From contig NZ_LZMC01000062.1 in assembly GCF_001668615.1 (NCBI RefSeq), positions 186,001-250,000 on the forward strand: DNA of 64,000 nucleotides, read 5' to 3'. This DNA is from Mycobacterium sp. 1274761.0. Its GTDB lineage: Bacteria > Actinomycetota > Actinomycetes > Mycobacteriales > Mycobacteriaceae. Numbering within the stretch: position 1 is the stretch's first letter; every line of letters begins with the position of its first letter. The notes under the pieces are model-generated. The model searched no databases. It worked only from the letters and a program-made list of their open reading frames with translations, and was not told the origin of the DNA. Position numbers and translations under genes: made by a program. Of the stretch, positions 18,647-29,971 are shown one piece after another.

Positions 18647-19480
18647 GTGGCGCTCTCGACTATTCGCATTGCCGTGGGCGCCGGCGTGGTCGCAGCCTCC
18701 CTGTTGATCGTCGGGCCCAATCCTTCCCACGCCGTAGCCGACAAGCATGGCTCTGGGATCTCTTCGAACGACGACAGTCGTCAGGGCGGGTCACGTGGGC
18801 CCGGCAACGTCGGCCGGGCGGTATCCGACCTCATCAACAACGTCCTGAGGGGCGGCGCAAGGAGGTCGAATCCGAACCCACCCCACATGGACATCGGCGG
18901 TGCGGTCAACGACCCCCGAAACCTCACCGTCATCGAAGACGTCGGTCCCGACGGGCCGGCCGCCATGCGCTCGGCGGCGATTGCCGAGCAGCCTGTCGGC
19001 GACAACATGGCGGTCGCTGCGCCGCCTGCCCCTGCGGCCTCGGGTGGGGGCGGATCCGGCTACTCGGGGCCGCCTGTTGCGACGTTCGATGCTCCTCGCG
19101 TGGTAATCGGCAACGGGCGCACGCCCGGGACTCGGTTGCCGACGCCAGGCCCGCCCGCGGCGGTATCCGCGCCGATCAGCGGGCCGGCACCGCAATTGGC
19201 GACCATCGCGCCGGTTCCGGCAGAGGTGCCCGCCGTCGCGCCGCCGGTGCCGCCGGCTGCCGAAATCCACGTCCCGCCGCTGCCACCACCCCTGCCGCCG
19301 GTCGAACGCATCGGCCCGGCGGATCTTGTCGTGGCGGAGTTCGGCACCGGAACCACAATCACGGTCACCGACCCGTTGGCCGGAGTCGCCGGGCTGATCC
19401 TTATTCCCGCCATCGGGGCCATGCTCGGATACCGCCAGGCGCGCGGGGCCCAGACGCTACGGGAGTCACTCCGCCGTTGA
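18647..19480 (+). CDS. Secreted, membrane-anchored Pro-rich hypothetical protein
   Basis: 277 residues, family not recognised. The GTG start follows a ribosome site (AGGGAAGG). An N-terminal signal or anchor (about 6-28: VGAGVVAASLLIVGPNPSHA) leads into a Gly/Asn/Pro-rich middle with long Pro-Ala-Val stretches (about 120-225). A C-terminal hydrophobic segment follows (LAGVAGLILIPAIGAMLGY, about 246-264) and then a basic tail. It would be exported with its low-complexity part in the cell envelope, held by the C-terminal helix. It ends inside the 3' end of the convergent acyl-CoA ligase gene (15-bp overlap). No catalytic motif is visible. Confidence 0.7.
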   Translation: MALSTIRIAVGAGVVAASLLIVGPNPSHAVADKHGSGISSNDDSRQGGSRGPGNVGRAVSDLINNVLRGGARRSNPNPPHMDIGGAVNDPRNLTVIEDVGPDGPAAMRSAAIAEQPVGDNMAVAAPPAPAASGGGGSGYSGPPVATFDAPRVVIGNGRTPGTRLPTPGPPAAVSAPISGPAPQLATIAPVPAEVPAVAPPVPPAAEIHVPPLPPPLPPVERIGPADLVVAEFGTGTTITVTDPLAGVAGLILIPAIGAMLGYRQARGAQTLRESLRR

Positions 19481-21076
19481 GCTGTCGCGCAGATCCTTGC
19501 GCAAAATCTTGCCCGAGGCCGACTTTGGGATCGCGTCGATGAACGCCACCTGCCGCACCTTCTTGTACGGTGCGACTTCCCCGGCGACGAAGTCCATCAC
19601 CTCGGCCTCGGTCAGCTCCGCCCCGGATTGCTTGACCACGAAGGCCTTTGGCACCTCCTCGCCCGATTCGCGGTCACGCACGCCGACCACTGCGGCGTCG
19701 GCGATCGCGGGATGGGCGAGCAGGACGGCCTCCAGTTCGGCGGGCGGCACCTGATAGCCCTTGTACTTGATGAGCTCCTTGAGTCGGTCGACGATGTAGA
19801 CGCAGCCGGAGGAATCAACGCGCGCCAAGTCCCCGGTGCGCAGCCAACCGTCGTCGTCGATGGTCTCCCGCGTCGCTGCCTCATTGCCGAGATAACCCGC
19901 CATCACATTCGGCCCGGTGAACCACAACTCGCCGATGTCGCTGAGACCTCTTGCGGGAGTGTCGATCTCGTAGCCGGTCTCGGGGTCGACCAGCCTTGAC
20001 TTCGAGTTCGCCACGGTCCAGCCTGCAGCGCCGATGGGTGCGACGGAACCGACGAGGCTCTTGCCGCCGTCGAAGGGCGTGCAATGGCTCACCGGGCTGA
20101 GTTCGGTCATGCCGTAGCCCTGCACGACGCGGCACCCGATGCGGTCGGCCACCGCCTGGCCCAGCTCTTCGTCCAGCGGCGCGGCGCCCGACAGCACCAC
20201 CCGCAGCGACGACAGGTCGTAGCGGTTCACCAGTGGATGCTTGGCGAGGGCCACGGCCACCGGCGGCGCGATGAACGCGACGCTCACCTTGTGGTTGGCG
20301 ATGGTCGCGAGAAACTGCTCCAGGTCGAAGCTCGACATCATGATCAGGCGTGCCCGCGCCCGCAGAACGGCGTTGAGTAGCACCGTCATTCCGTAGATAT
20401 GGAAGAACGGCAGAAACGCGATGACGGCGTCGTCGGCGTTAAGGTCTTGAGCCGCACGGATTTGGGCGACGTTGGCGACCAGGTTGCGATGTGTCAGCAT
20501 CACGCCCTTCGGGTTGCCGGTGGTACCCGAGCTGTAGGGCAATGCGGCCAGATGGCTGGCGGGGTCGAAGCTGACCTCCGGTGGCGTCGCGCCCGCGGCG
20601 AGGAGATCGGCGGCGCTGGGGTGTCCGTCGGCGCCGTCGAGCACCACCAGACGATCGTCGGCTATGCCGACCGCCGCGGCGGCCTCCCTGGCTTGCGGCA
20701 GCAGCGGACCGACGGTGATCAGCATGGTGGCCTTCGAGTCGGTCAGCTGCTTGACGATGTCTTTGGTGGTGAACAGCACGTTGATGGTGGTCGCCGTCGC
20801 CCCGGCGCGCAGGATGCCGTGGAAGGCGATCGCGAATGCGGAGCTGTTCGGGGCCAGGAGCCCGACCACGTCCCCGACGGCGATGCCCCGCTCGGCCAGC
20901 GCGCCCGCGAAGGCGTCGATCTGCGCAACGGTGTCGCGATAGCTGGTTTCGTCACCCGACCGTGCGTCCACGAGCGCGACGCGGTCGGTGGAGGCCTCGT
21001 CGAGGTCGCCGAACAGGTACTCGTAGACGCTGGCGTCGGGAATTTCCACGTCGGGGTAGGGGCTGGCGAAGCTCAC
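19466..21076 (-). CDS. Acyl-CoA/4-coumarate-CoA ligase family protein (FadD type)
   Basis: 536 residues of the ANL adenylating superfamily. Seen in order are the P-loop YSSGTTGNPKGV (about 180), the A5 motif GYGMTELSP (about 328), DDGWLRTGDL (about 410) and the C-terminal catalytic lysine motif PKSASGKILRKDL (about 520). It activates a carboxylate to acyl-AMP and then acyl-CoA. The YGMTE-type loop and length are closest to 4-coumarate-CoA ligase-like members, but substrate choice cannot be read from sequence. It may be the third gene of an operon with the ArsR/SRPBCC and MmcQ genes (34-bp gap). GTG start at 21076. Confidence 0.9.
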   Translation of the reverse strand: MSFASPYPDVEIPDASVYEYLFGDLDEASTDRVALVDARSGDETSYRDTVAQIDAFAGALAERGIAVGDVVGLLAPNSSAFAIAFHGILRAGATATTINVLFTTKDIVKQLTDSKATMLITVGPLLPQAREAAAAVGIADDRLVVLDGADGHPSAADLLAAGATPPEVSFDPASHLAALPYSSGTTGNPKGVMLTHRNLVANVAQIRAAQDLNADDAVIAFLPFFHIYGMTVLLNAVLRARARLIMMSSFDLEQFLATIANHKVSVAFIAPPVAVALAKHPLVNRYDLSSLRVVLSGAAPLDEELGQAVADRIGCRVVQGYGMTELSPVSHCTPFDGGKSLVGSVAPIGAAGWTVANSKSRLVDPETGYEIDTPARGLSDIGELWFTGPNVMAGYLGNEAATRETIDDDGWLRTGDLARVDSSGCVYIVDRLKELIKYKGYQVPPAELEAVLLAHPAIADAAVVGVRDRESGEEVPKAFVVKQSGAELTEAEVMDFVAGEVAPYKKVRQVAFIDAIPKSASGKILRKDLRDSSTAE

Positions 21077-21110
21077 GCTTTCGATCGAACCACGACGGCC
21101 GCGGTGGTCG

Positions 21111-21518
21111 TCAGCCCCCGTCGAGCTGGTGGATGCGTTTCTTGGGTGCGACGATCCGGAACGACGCGTCGATCAGCTCACGCACCTCGGTCCAGTCGAC
21201 CTTCTTGGTCGCAGAGAAGTCCAGACCCAGCCAGCCCGACGGCCCGAGGTAGGCGGGGTAGAAGAACCGCCGATCCTGTTGCAACGCCCTGCGATCGCTC
21301 TCGTCGACCTTCACCACGATCGATCGCGGGTAGGAGATGTAGTCGGCGCCCTTGGTGTCGGGCTTGGCGCTGCCGCCGTACATCGCGAACATCTTCGAGA
21401 CGAAGAACGCCGGCCTGCCGTGCGAGACCTTCTCGAACGCACCGGGAAAGCGCAAGGCGATCGCACGCACCTTCGCCAGATCGGGATCGTCGTCGCGGAA
21501 CATGATCGGGTGCGGCAT
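21111..21518 (-). CDS. MmcQ/YjbR family protein
   Basis: 135 residues with the small double-wing fold of YjbR/MmcQ proteins: ALRFPGAFEKVSHGRPAFFV near residue 25, the KMFAMYGG strand and a C-terminal DWTEVRELIDASFR helix. Family members are suggested to bind DNA, but the role is undefined. It lies 9 bp after the ArsR/SRPBCC gene, so the two are probably co-transcribed. The ATG at 21518 gives the usual family length. Confidence 0.85.
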   Translation of the reverse strand: MPHPIMFRDDDPDLAKVRAIALRFPGAFEKVSHGRPAFFVSKMFAMYGGSAKPDTKGADYISYPRSIVVKVDESDRRALQQDRRFFYPAYLGPSGWLGLDFSATKKVDWTEVRELIDASFRIVAPKKRIHQLDGG

Positions 21519-21527
21519 GCCGCCAAA

Positions 21528-22328
21528 CTACCGTTGGCGTGCGGTTTCGCCACTCATCTCCCAAGGCGCCTGCGGCAGCACGTGCCCGGTTTCCAGCAGC
21601 GATTTCAGGTTCGACACGACCGCTGCCCAGCCGGCCGCGGCCGTCTCGTAATCCGAATCGGTGGGGATGTCGGTGTGCGTCACCGTCAACCGCACGATGT
21701 CGTGGTGCGGTTCGATGTCGAAGCGCACCACCGAGGGTCGGCCCGCCTCATCGGCACCGCCGAAGGTGATGACCAACCGATGTGGCGGCGATGCCTCGAT
21801 CACCTCGCCGGCGACATCGACAACGCCCGAAGCGTCAGTGCGGACATGTTCCCAACGTGATCCCGGCTGCCAATCCGACACATTGCTGTGGCCCCAGTAC
21901 TGCGCAGTGAGGTCGGCGTCGGTGAGCGCCTCCCACACTGTGTCGGGGGTGCTGTGGATGTAGGTCACGTACACGAACGAGGGCTTGCCATCCGGTGTCG
22001 CCATGTCCGCCTCCTCTGCCTTGTGCTTCAGCGCGCGCAGCGCGTGAAGTCGCGAATATTCGAATTCCTGGATCCAGCGGTACTGAATTTCTTGCAGCGG
22101 AACAGGATTCAGATAGTGCAGTTTGAGCCGACCGCGCCGCACTGTGCTGATGAGGTTGGCTTCCTCGAGCACCGAAAGATGCTGACTCACCGACTGCCGC
22201 GCGATCTCGAGGTACTCGCACAGCTGCCCGAGCGTTTGACCGTTGTCCTGCCGCAGTCGGTCGAGCAGCAGCCGCCTACCAGGGTCGGCGAGCGCCTTGA
22301 ACACCTTGTCCATCGGATCCTGCGCCAC
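21528..22328 (-). CDS. ArsR-type HTH fused to SRPBCC (AHSA1-like) ligand domain
   Basis: 266 residues. The N-terminal winged helix (about 1-95) has LADPGRRLLLDRLRQDNGQT and the recognition helix SVSQHLSVLEEANLI. A second domain from about residue 110 starts SFVYVTYIHSTPDTVWEALTD and is an AHSA1/START-like hydrophobic-ligand barrel. The fusion suggests a one-component sensor that binds a small hydrophobic ligand. A perfect 18-bp palindrome directly upstream of its start suggests autoregulation. The GTG at 22328 is used; an in-frame ATG lies at 22313. MmcQ and the acyl-CoA ligase follow on the same strand. Confidence 0.88.
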   Translation of the reverse strand: MAQDPMDKVFKALADPGRRLLLDRLRQDNGQTLGQLCEYLEIARQSVSQHLSVLEEANLISTVRRGRLKLHYLNPVPLQEIQYRWIQEFEYSRLHALRALKHKAEEADMATPDGKPSFVYVTYIHSTPDTVWEALTDADLTAQYWGHSNVSDWQPGSRWEHVRTDASGVVDVAGEVIEASPPHRLVITFGGADEAGRPSVVRFDIEPHHDIVRLTVTHTDIPTDSDYETAAAGWAAVVSNLKSLLETGHVLPQAPWEMSGETARQR

Positions 22329-22338
22329 TCGACCATTA

Positions 22339-22356
22339 TGCAGGTAGTTACCTGCA
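22339..22356. promoter_or_regulatory. Perfect palindrome, likely ArsR/SRPBCC autoregulatory operator
   Basis: TGCAGGTA-GT-TACCTGCA, 8-bp arms, centred about 19 bp upstream of the regulator start. Another TGCAGGT half-site lies at 22369-22375. Position fits repression by the encoded ArsR-type protein. Confidence 0.6.
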
Positions 22357-22418
22357 TATAGTCAAATGTGCAGGTCGCACCGCGCGATTGGGCGGGTTTT
22401 GTTGTCGGGGGGCTCGGA

Positions 22419-24536
<2,118 letters not shown>

Positions 24537-24608
24537 CCCGCGCATGGAGTTTGCCGCTCCCATCGGCCGGGAATGCGACCGGGCGAACCGATGTGAGGGG
24601 AGACTGCG

Positions 24609-24863
24609 ATGACGATCTGCGCCACCTGCGGCAACGACTACGACAAGGCGTTCACGGTGACCTGGCACGACGGCCGCAGCGAGACGTTCGACAGCATCGA
24701 GTGCGCCGCCATGCACCTGGCTCTGGAGTGCCCGCACTGCGGATGCCGGATTCTGGGCCACGGGATCGAGACCGACGACGGCATCTTCTGTTGTGCGCAC
24801 TGCGCACGCAAGGACAGCAACGCTGACGTCAACGACCGCTACCCGGTGCCCGCCGGCGGCTGA
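24609..24863 (+). CDS. Small zinc-ribbon-like hypothetical protein
   Basis: 84 residues containing eight cysteines, arranged as CATCG (4-7), a single C near 37, CPHCGC (about 46-51) and CCAHC (about 66-70), plus several His. This looks like a treble-clef or double zinc-ribbon protein. The segment [22 protein letters not shown] resembles small actinobacterial proteins of unknown function. A ribosome site (GAGGGGAG) sits just before the ATG. It lies between ligA and the convergent ACT-domain gene, and it is not in the M. tuberculosis order as I remember it. Metal binding is an inference from the cysteine pattern. Confidence 0.75.
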   Translation: MTICATCGNDYDKAFTVTWHDGRSETFDSIECAAMHLALECPHCGCRILGHGIETDDGIFCCAHCARKDSNADVNDRYPVPAGG

Positions 24864-24867
24864 GGCG

Positions 24868-25524
24868 TCAGCGCAGGATAGTCGCGACGATCCCGGCGAG
24901 GTACCCCAACCGCGCCACCTCCGACGGCCGAAACGCCGGACCGCCGGACCTGCCGAGCACGATCGCTGTTGTGTGGTCGCCGAGCGGCGCAGCGGCCGCG
25001 GTCGTATCCATGTCGCGCCAAACCTGCGGCATCCAGTCGGCGTCGTCGAGCGCCGTGGCACGCTCGATCGGTAACCAGGGCACCTCGTTGAGATGGGTTT
25101 CGGGCGCCCCGGCGCTGCCCACTATGCGGTCGATGCCGGAGTCGGTCAGCCGCACCACCGTGCACCAGCCCACTCGCAGCACGCGCGGCGCCTCGGTGGC
25201 GAGGACCTGGAGCTTGGCGTGCCTGTGCGGCGCGGCGGCGATGTGGTCGACGAGCTCGAGTTCCCGATGGGCTTCCAGTAACCCGGTGTGCGGACGGATG
25301 CTATCCACCCGAACCCCTTTGAGGTTTTCCGCTGCAGTAATGAGCATGTCGGGCATCGCGCCGGGCGGCAGGTCGACGATCAGATCGTCGATCGCGTATC
25401 CCGTCCCGCGCTCCACCACATCGAGGGACAGGATGTCGGCGCCCACCGAACCGAGCGCCACTGCCAGCGAGCCGAGGCTGCCCGGTCGATCCTCCAGCTG
25501 GACCCGCAGCATGTACGAAGGCAC
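24868..25524 (-). CDS. ACT-domain protein (Rv3013 orthologue)
   Basis: 218 residues from the GTG at 25524 (M. tuberculosis Rv3013 is also about 218); the frame is open to an ATG at 25560. An N-terminal ACT domain is visible: [20 protein letters not shown] then [10 protein letters not shown], the classic ligand-binding beta-alpha-beta pattern. A second half of unknown fold follows ([21 protein letters not shown] and later). ACT domains usually sense amino acids. Between ligA and gatC it has conserved position but no known role. It is divergent from gatC and ends 5 bp from the convergent zinc-ribbon gene. Confidence 0.87.
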   Translation of the reverse strand: MPSYMLRVQLEDRPGSLGSLAVALGSVGADILSLDVVERGTGYAIDDLIVDLPPGAMPDMLITAAENLKGVRVDSIRPHTGLLEAHRELELVDHIAAAPHRHAKLQVLATEAPRVLRVGWCTVVRLTDSGIDRIVGSAGAPETHLNEVPWLPIERATALDDADWMPQVWRDMDTTAAAAPLGDHTTAIVLGRSGGPAFRPSEVARLGYLAGIVATILR

Positions 25525-25580
25525 GCGCAACACTGTTGCACAGGGTCGCGGGCTCGGCATTCCAGCCTCGCTGGCCCGAT

Positions 25581-25595
25581 TAGGCTGTGATGTCG
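25581..25595 (+). promoter_or_regulatory. -10 element TAGGCT before gatC (leaderless start)
   Basis: TAGGCT at 25581-25586 ends 8 bp before the GTG of gatC, with no ribosome site between. Confidence 0.5.
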
Positions 25596-25894
25596 TGTCA
25601 CAGATCTCCCGAGACGAGGTTGCGCACCTCGCCCGCCTGGCCAGGCTCGCGTTGAGCGACGACGAGCTGAACAGCTTCGCCGGTCAACTCGACGCCATAC
25701 TCGAGCACGTCAGCCGAATCCAGGCCGTCGACGTCACCGACGTCACGCCCACCGACAACCCGCTGTCGTCGGTCAACGTGACCCGGCGAGACGTTGTCGA
25801 GCCTGGCCTCACCCAGCAGGAGGCGCTGGCACAGGCGCCGAAGTCGGCCGAGGGTCGGTTTGCGGTGCCGCGCATCTTGGGGGAGCCCGCATGA
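25595..25894 (+). CDS. gatC: Aspartyl/glutamyl-tRNA amidotransferase subunit C
   Basis: 99 residues starting [20 protein letters not shown], the GatC signature, with [12 protein letters not shown] and the C-terminal RFAVPRIL. GatC is the linker that wraps GatA and GatB. The GTG at 25595 is chosen for its match to the family start and the -10 element just upstream; the open frame further upstream is antisense to the ACT gene. The stop overlaps the gatA ATG by 4 bp. Orthologous to Rv3012c. Confidence 0.94.
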   Translation: MSQISRDEVAHLARLARLALSDDELNSFAGQLDAILEHVSRIQAVDVTDVTPTDNPLSSVNVTRRDVVEPGLTQQEALAQAPKSAEGRFAVPRILGEPA

Positions 25895-27378
25895 GCGATC
25901 AAGATCTCACCCGGCTCGACGGCGCGACGCTCGGCGCCAAGATCGCGGCCAAGGAGGTCTCGTCGGTCGAAGTCACGCGGGCCTGCCTGGACCGCATCGC
26001 CGAGACCGACGGCCAGTATCAGGCGTTCCTGCATGTCGCCGAGGAGCAGGCGCTGGCGGCGGCCGCCCGCGTGGACGCCGCGGTGGCAGAGGGCGAGCAG
26101 TTGCCGTCGTCGCTCGCCGGTGTTCCGCTGGCGCTCAAGGACGTCTTCACCACCACGGACATGCCGACCACCTGCGGCTCGAAGATCCTTGAGGGCTGGA
26201 CGTCGCCTTACGACTCGACGGTGACGGTGCGGCTGCGCGCCGCGGGCATCCCGATTCTCGGCAAGACGAACATGGACGAGTTCGCGATGGGCTCGTCGAC
26301 GGAGAATTCGGCCTATGGGCCCACACGCAATCCCTGGGACGTCGACCGGGTGCCCGGCGGATCGGGCGGTGGCAGTGCCGCCGCGTTGGCGGCGTTCCAG
26401 GCCCCGTTGGCGATCGGTTCGGATACCGGCGGGTCGATCCGTCAGCCGGCGGCGCTGACCGCGACCGTCGGGGTGAAGCCCACCTATGGCACGGTGTCGC
26501 GCTACGGTCTGATCGCCTGTGCATCGTCGTTAGACCAGGGCGGACCGTGTGCACGCACGGTGCTCGACACTGCGATGCTGCATCAGGTGATCGTCGGGCA
26601 TGACCCGAAGGACTCCACATCGATGGAGGTCGAGGTGCCCGACCTCGTGAGCGCGGCCCGAGCCGGTGCCGACGGCAATCTGCGCGGCGTCAAGGTCGGC
26701 GTGGTGCGGCAGCTGCGCGGGGACGGATACCAGGAGGGCGTGCTGGCGTCGTTCAACGCCGCCGTCGAGACCCTGACCGAGCTCGGCGCGGAGGTGTCCG
26801 AGGTCGATTGCCCGCACTTCGACTACTCGCTCCCGGCCTACTACCTGATCCTGCCGTCCGAGGTGTCCTCCAACCTGGCCCGGTTCGACGGCATGCGCTA
26901 CGGGCTGCGGGTCGGCGATGACGGAACGCACAGCGCCGAGGAGGTCATGGCGTTGACCCGCGAGGCCGGCTTTGGTCCAGAAGTCAAGCGCCGCATCATG
27001 ATTGGTACTTATGCGCTGTCGGCCGGCTATTACGACGCCTACTACAACCAGGCGCAGCGGGTGCGTACGCTGATCGCCCGCGATCTCGACCAGGCATACC
27101 AGAAGGTGGATGTACTGGTGTCGCCTGCGACACCGACCACGGCGTTCCCGCTGGGGGAGAAGGTCGACGATCCTCTGGCGATGTACCTGTTCGACCTGTG
27201 CACTCTGCCGCTGAACCTGGCCGGCCACTGCGGGATGTCGGTCCCGTCGGGCTTGTCTGCCGACAACAATCTGCCGGTGGGTTTGCAGATCATGGCTCCA
27301 GCGCTCGCCGACGACCGGCTGTACCGTGTCGGCGCCGCCTACGAGGCCGCTCGGGGGGCACTGCCAACCGCCGTGTGA
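25891..27378 (+). CDS. gatA: Aspartyl/glutamyl-tRNA amidotransferase subunit A
   Basis: 495 residues of the amidase-signature family. The catalytic Ser-cisSer-Lys triad is visible: Lys in [10 protein letters not shown] (about 81), the Gly/Ser loop [12 protein letters not shown] (about 155) and the nucleophile region [12 protein letters not shown] (about 178). GatA releases ammonia from glutamine for conversion of Glu-tRNA(Gln) and Asp-tRNA(Asn). It is translationally coupled to gatC. pfkA lies between it and gatB, as in M. tuberculosis (Rv3011c). Confidence 0.97.
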   Translation: MSDQDLTRLDGATLGAKIAAKEVSSVEVTRACLDRIAETDGQYQAFLHVAEEQALAAAARVDAAVAEGEQLPSSLAGVPLALKDVFTTTDMPTTCGSKILEGWTSPYDSTVTVRLRAAGIPILGKTNMDEFAMGSSTENSAYGPTRNPWDVDRVPGGSGGGSAAALAAFQAPLAIGSDTGGSIRQPAALTATVGVKPTYGTVSRYGLIACASSLDQGGPCARTVLDTAMLHQVIVGHDPKDSTSMEVEVPDLVSAARAGADGNLRGVKVGVVRQLRGDGYQEGVLASFNAAVETLTELGAEVSEVDCPHFDYSLPAYYLILPSEVSSNLARFDGMRYGLRVGDDGTHSAEEVMALTREAGFGPEVKRRIMIGTYALSAGYYDAYYNQAQRVRTLIARDLDQAYQKVDVLVSPATPTTAFPLGEKVDDPLAMYLFDLCTLPLNLAGHCGMSVPSGLSADNNLPVGLQIMAPALADDRLYRVGAAYEAARGALPTAV

Positions 27379-27407
27379 AGTGGGCGATCTGCGGGCAAGA
27401 TGGACGC

Positions 27408-28439
27408 ATGCGGATCGGAGTCTTGACCGGAGGCGGCGACTGTCCTGGCCTGAATGCGGTGATCCGGGCGGTAGTCCGTACCTGCGATGTGCGGTACGGG
27501 TCGTCGGTGGTGGGTTTTCTGGACGGCTGGCGCGGGCTGCTCGAAGACCGTCGCGTCCAGCTCCGCAATGACGACCGCAACGACCGGCTGCTCGCCAAGG
27601 GCGGCACGATGCTCGGCACCGCGCGGGTGCATCCGGACAAACTCAAGGCGGGCCTCGATCAGATCAAACAGACGCTGGACGACAACGGCATCGACGTGCT
27701 CATCCCAATCGGCGGCGAGGGGACGCTTACTGCGGCGCATTGGCTCTCCGAGGAGAATGTGCCCGTGGTCGGCGTACCCAAGACCATCGACAACGACATC
27801 GACTGCACCGATGTGACGTTTGGTCACGATACCGCGCTCGGCGTTGCCAGCGAGGCCATCGACCGCCTGCACTCCACTGCCGAGTCGCATCAGCGGGTGA
27901 TGCTGGTGGAGGTGATGGGCCGCCATGCCGGATGGATCGCCTTGAACGCGGGGCTGGCCTCGGGTGCGCACATGACGCTGATTCCCGAGCAGCCGTTCGA
28001 CGTCGAGGAAGTGTGCCGGCTGATCAAACAGCGTTTCGTGCGCGGCGATTCGCACTTCATCTGTGTCGTCGCTGAAGGTGCCAAGCCCGCCGAGGGCTCA
28101 ATGAAGCTGCGCGAGGGCGGAGTTGACGAGTTCGGCCACGAGAGGTTCACCGGTGTCGCCCAGCAGCTGGCGATGGAGGTCGAGAAGCGGATCAACAAGG
28201 AGGTGCGGGTCACCGTGCTGGGCCACGTACAGCGCGGCGGTACTCCCACCCCATACGACCGGGTGCTCGCGACGCGGTTCGGGGTCAACGCCGCCGACGC
28301 CGCCCATGCGGGCGAGTACGGGATGATGGTGTCGCTGCGCGGCCAGGAGATCGGCCGCGTGCCGCTCGCCGATGCCGTCCGTCAGCTGAAGCTGGTCCCG
28401 CAGAGCCGATACGACGACGCCGCCGAGTTCTTCGGCTGA
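27408..28439 (+). CDS. pfkA: ATP-dependent 6-phosphofructokinase
   Basis: 343 residues, the same as M. tuberculosis PfkA (Rv3010c). The N-terminus [20 protein letters not shown] carries the nucleotide-binding glycines. GGEGTLTAA (about 104) and the catalytic [12 protein letters not shown] (about 124) are followed by [13 protein letters not shown] (about 165). It phosphorylates fructose 6-phosphate in glycolysis. The ATG at 27408 is chosen over a longer upstream frame that overlaps gatA in a non-conserved way. It lies between gatA and gatB. Confidence 0.95.
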   Translation: MRIGVLTGGGDCPGLNAVIRAVVRTCDVRYGSSVVGFLDGWRGLLEDRRVQLRNDDRNDRLLAKGGTMLGTARVHPDKLKAGLDQIKQTLDDNGIDVLIPIGGEGTLTAAHWLSEENVPVVGVPKTIDNDIDCTDVTFGHDTALGVASEAIDRLHSTAESHQRVMLVEVMGRHAGWIALNAGLASGAHMTLIPEQPFDVEEVCRLIKQRFVRGDSHFICVVAEGAKPAEGSMKLREGGVDEFGHERFTGVAQQLAMEVEKRINKEVRVTVLGHVQRGGTPTPYDRVLATRFGVNAADAAHAGEYGMMVSLRGQEIGRVPLADAVRQLKLVPQSRYDDAAEFFG

Positions 28440-28452
28440 GTTTCGAGCGAAC

Positions 28453-28466
28453 TAGGATCAGGGGCA
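28453..28466 (+). promoter_or_regulatory. -10 element TAGGAT before gatB (leaderless start)
   Basis: TAGGAT at 28453-28458 ends 7 bp before the gatB ATG. It could give gatB its own leaderless transcript besides read-through from pfkA. Confidence 0.45.
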
Positions 28467-29971
28467 TGTCTGTTGCCCACACCGCTGACCTGGTCGACTA
28501 CGACGACGTCGTCGCGCGTTACGAGCCGGTCCTGGGCCTCGAGGTGCACGTCGAGTTGTCGACGGCGACCAAGATGTTCTGCGGCTGCGCCAATCGATTC
28601 GGCGCCGAGCCCAACACGCAGGTGTGCCCGGTGTGTCTTGGCCTGCCGGGCTCGCTGCCGGTGCTCAACCAGGCCGCCGTCGAATCTGCTATCCGCATCG
28701 GGCTGGCGCTGAACTGCGAGATCGTGTCTTGGTGCCGCTTCGCGCGGAAGAACTACTTCTATCCGGACATGCCGAAGAACTACCAGATCTCGCAGTACGA
28801 CGAGCCGATCGCGATCAACGGCTATCTCGACGTACCCCTCGACGACGACACGACATGGCGGGTCGAGATCGAACGGGCGCACATGGAAGAGGACACGGGC
28901 AAGCTCACCCATCTGGGCAGCGAGACGGGGCGCATCGCAGGTGCCACCACTTCGCTGATCGACTACAACCGTGCCGGTGTGCCGCTGATCGAGATCGTCA
29001 CCAAGCCGATCGAGGGCGCCGGGGCGCGTGCGCCGGAGATCGCCCGCGCCTACGTGACTGCGCTTCGAAACCTGTTGCGTGCCTTGGGTGTTTCCGACGT
29101 GCGCATGGACCAGGGCTCCATGCGCTGCGACTCCAACGTCTCGCTCAAGCCCACCGGGGCGACGGAATTCGGCATCCGCACCGAAACCAAGAACGTGAAC
29201 TCGCTGAAGAGCGTCGAGGTCGCCGTCCGCTATGAAATGCGGAGGCAGGCAGCGGTTCTCGACGCCGGCGGCCGAGTCCACCAGGAGACCAGGCACTTTC
29301 ACGAGGACGGCTACACATCGCCGGGCCGCAGCAAGGAAACCGCGCAGGACTACCGGTACTTCCCGGAACCCGACCTGGAACCGATCGCGCCCGACGCGGA
29401 TTACGTCGAGAGGCTGCGCAAAACCATCCCTGAGTATCCCTGGTTGGCGCGCAAGCGAATTCAGCAGGACTGGGGCATTTCCGATGAGGTTATGCGCGAC
29501 CTCGTCAACGCCGGCGCCGTCGATCTCGTCACCGCCACCGTGGCAGAAGGCGCCTCCAGCGAGCAGGCGCGGGCCTGGTGGGGCAACTTCCTGGTGCAGA
29601 AGGCCAATGAGGCCGGTGTCGAACTCGACGCGCTGAACATCACCCCCGCACAGGTCGCCGCTGTGATCGCGTTCGTCGATGAGGGCAAGCTGTCCAACAA
29701 GCTGGCCCGTCAAGTCGTTGAGGGCGTGCTCGCAGGCGAGGGCGAACCTGCCGAGGTGATGAAGGCGCGCGGGCTGGAACTGGTCCGCGACGACTCGCTG
29801 ATCCAGGCGGCAGTGGATGAAGCGTTGGCTGCCAATCCCGATGTGGCCGAAAAGATCCGCGGCGGGAAGGTGCAGGCCGCGGGCGCCATCGTCGGCGCGG
29901 TGATGAAAGCGACCAAGGGGCAGGCCGACGCGGCACGGGTGCGCGATCTGGTGCTGGCGGCCTGCACCTAG
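28466..29971 (+). CDS. gatB: Aspartyl/glutamyl-tRNA amidotransferase subunit B
   Basis: 501 residues. The cradle domain starts [21 protein letters not shown], with zinc cysteines in FCGCANRFG and [10 protein letters not shown] (about 32-55) and the kinase-like [13 protein letters not shown] block. The tail (about 350-500) is the YqeY-like tRNA-binding domain. GatB phosphorylates Glu-tRNA(Gln) or Asp-tRNA(Asn) for amidation. With gltX and tRNA-Gln(CUG) in the same window, it fits the indirect Gln-tRNA route used by bacteria lacking GlnRS. The stop abuts the next gene with no gap. Confidence 0.96.
   Translation: MSVAHTADLVDYDDVVARYEPVLGLEVHVELSTATKMFCGCANRFGAEPNTQVCPVCLGLPGSLPVLNQAAVESAIRIGLALNCEIVSWCRFARKNYFYPDMPKNYQISQYDEPIAINGYLDVPLDDDTTWRVEIERAHMEEDTGKLTHLGSETGRIAGATTSLIDYNRAGVPLIEIVTKPIEGAGARAPEIARAYVTALRNLLRALGVSDVRMDQGSMRCDSNVSLKPTGATEFGIRTETKNVNSLKSVEVAVRYEMRRQAAVLDAGGRVHQETRHFHEDGYTSPGRSKETAQDYRYFPEPDLEPIAPDADYVERLRKTIPEYPWLARKRIQQDWGISDEVMRDLVNAGAVDLVTATVAEGASSEQARAWWGNFLVQKANEAGVELDALNITPAQVAAVIAFVDEGKLSNKLARQVVEGVLAGEGEPAEVMKARGLELVRDDSLIQAAVDEALAANPDVAEKIRGGKVQAAGAIVGAVMKATKGQADAARVRDLVLAACT

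Noticed and set aside
20399..21505. 368-codon open frame on the plus strand over the acyl-CoA ligase and MmcQ genes
   Set aside because: It spans two real genes on the other strand and has no recognisable domain.
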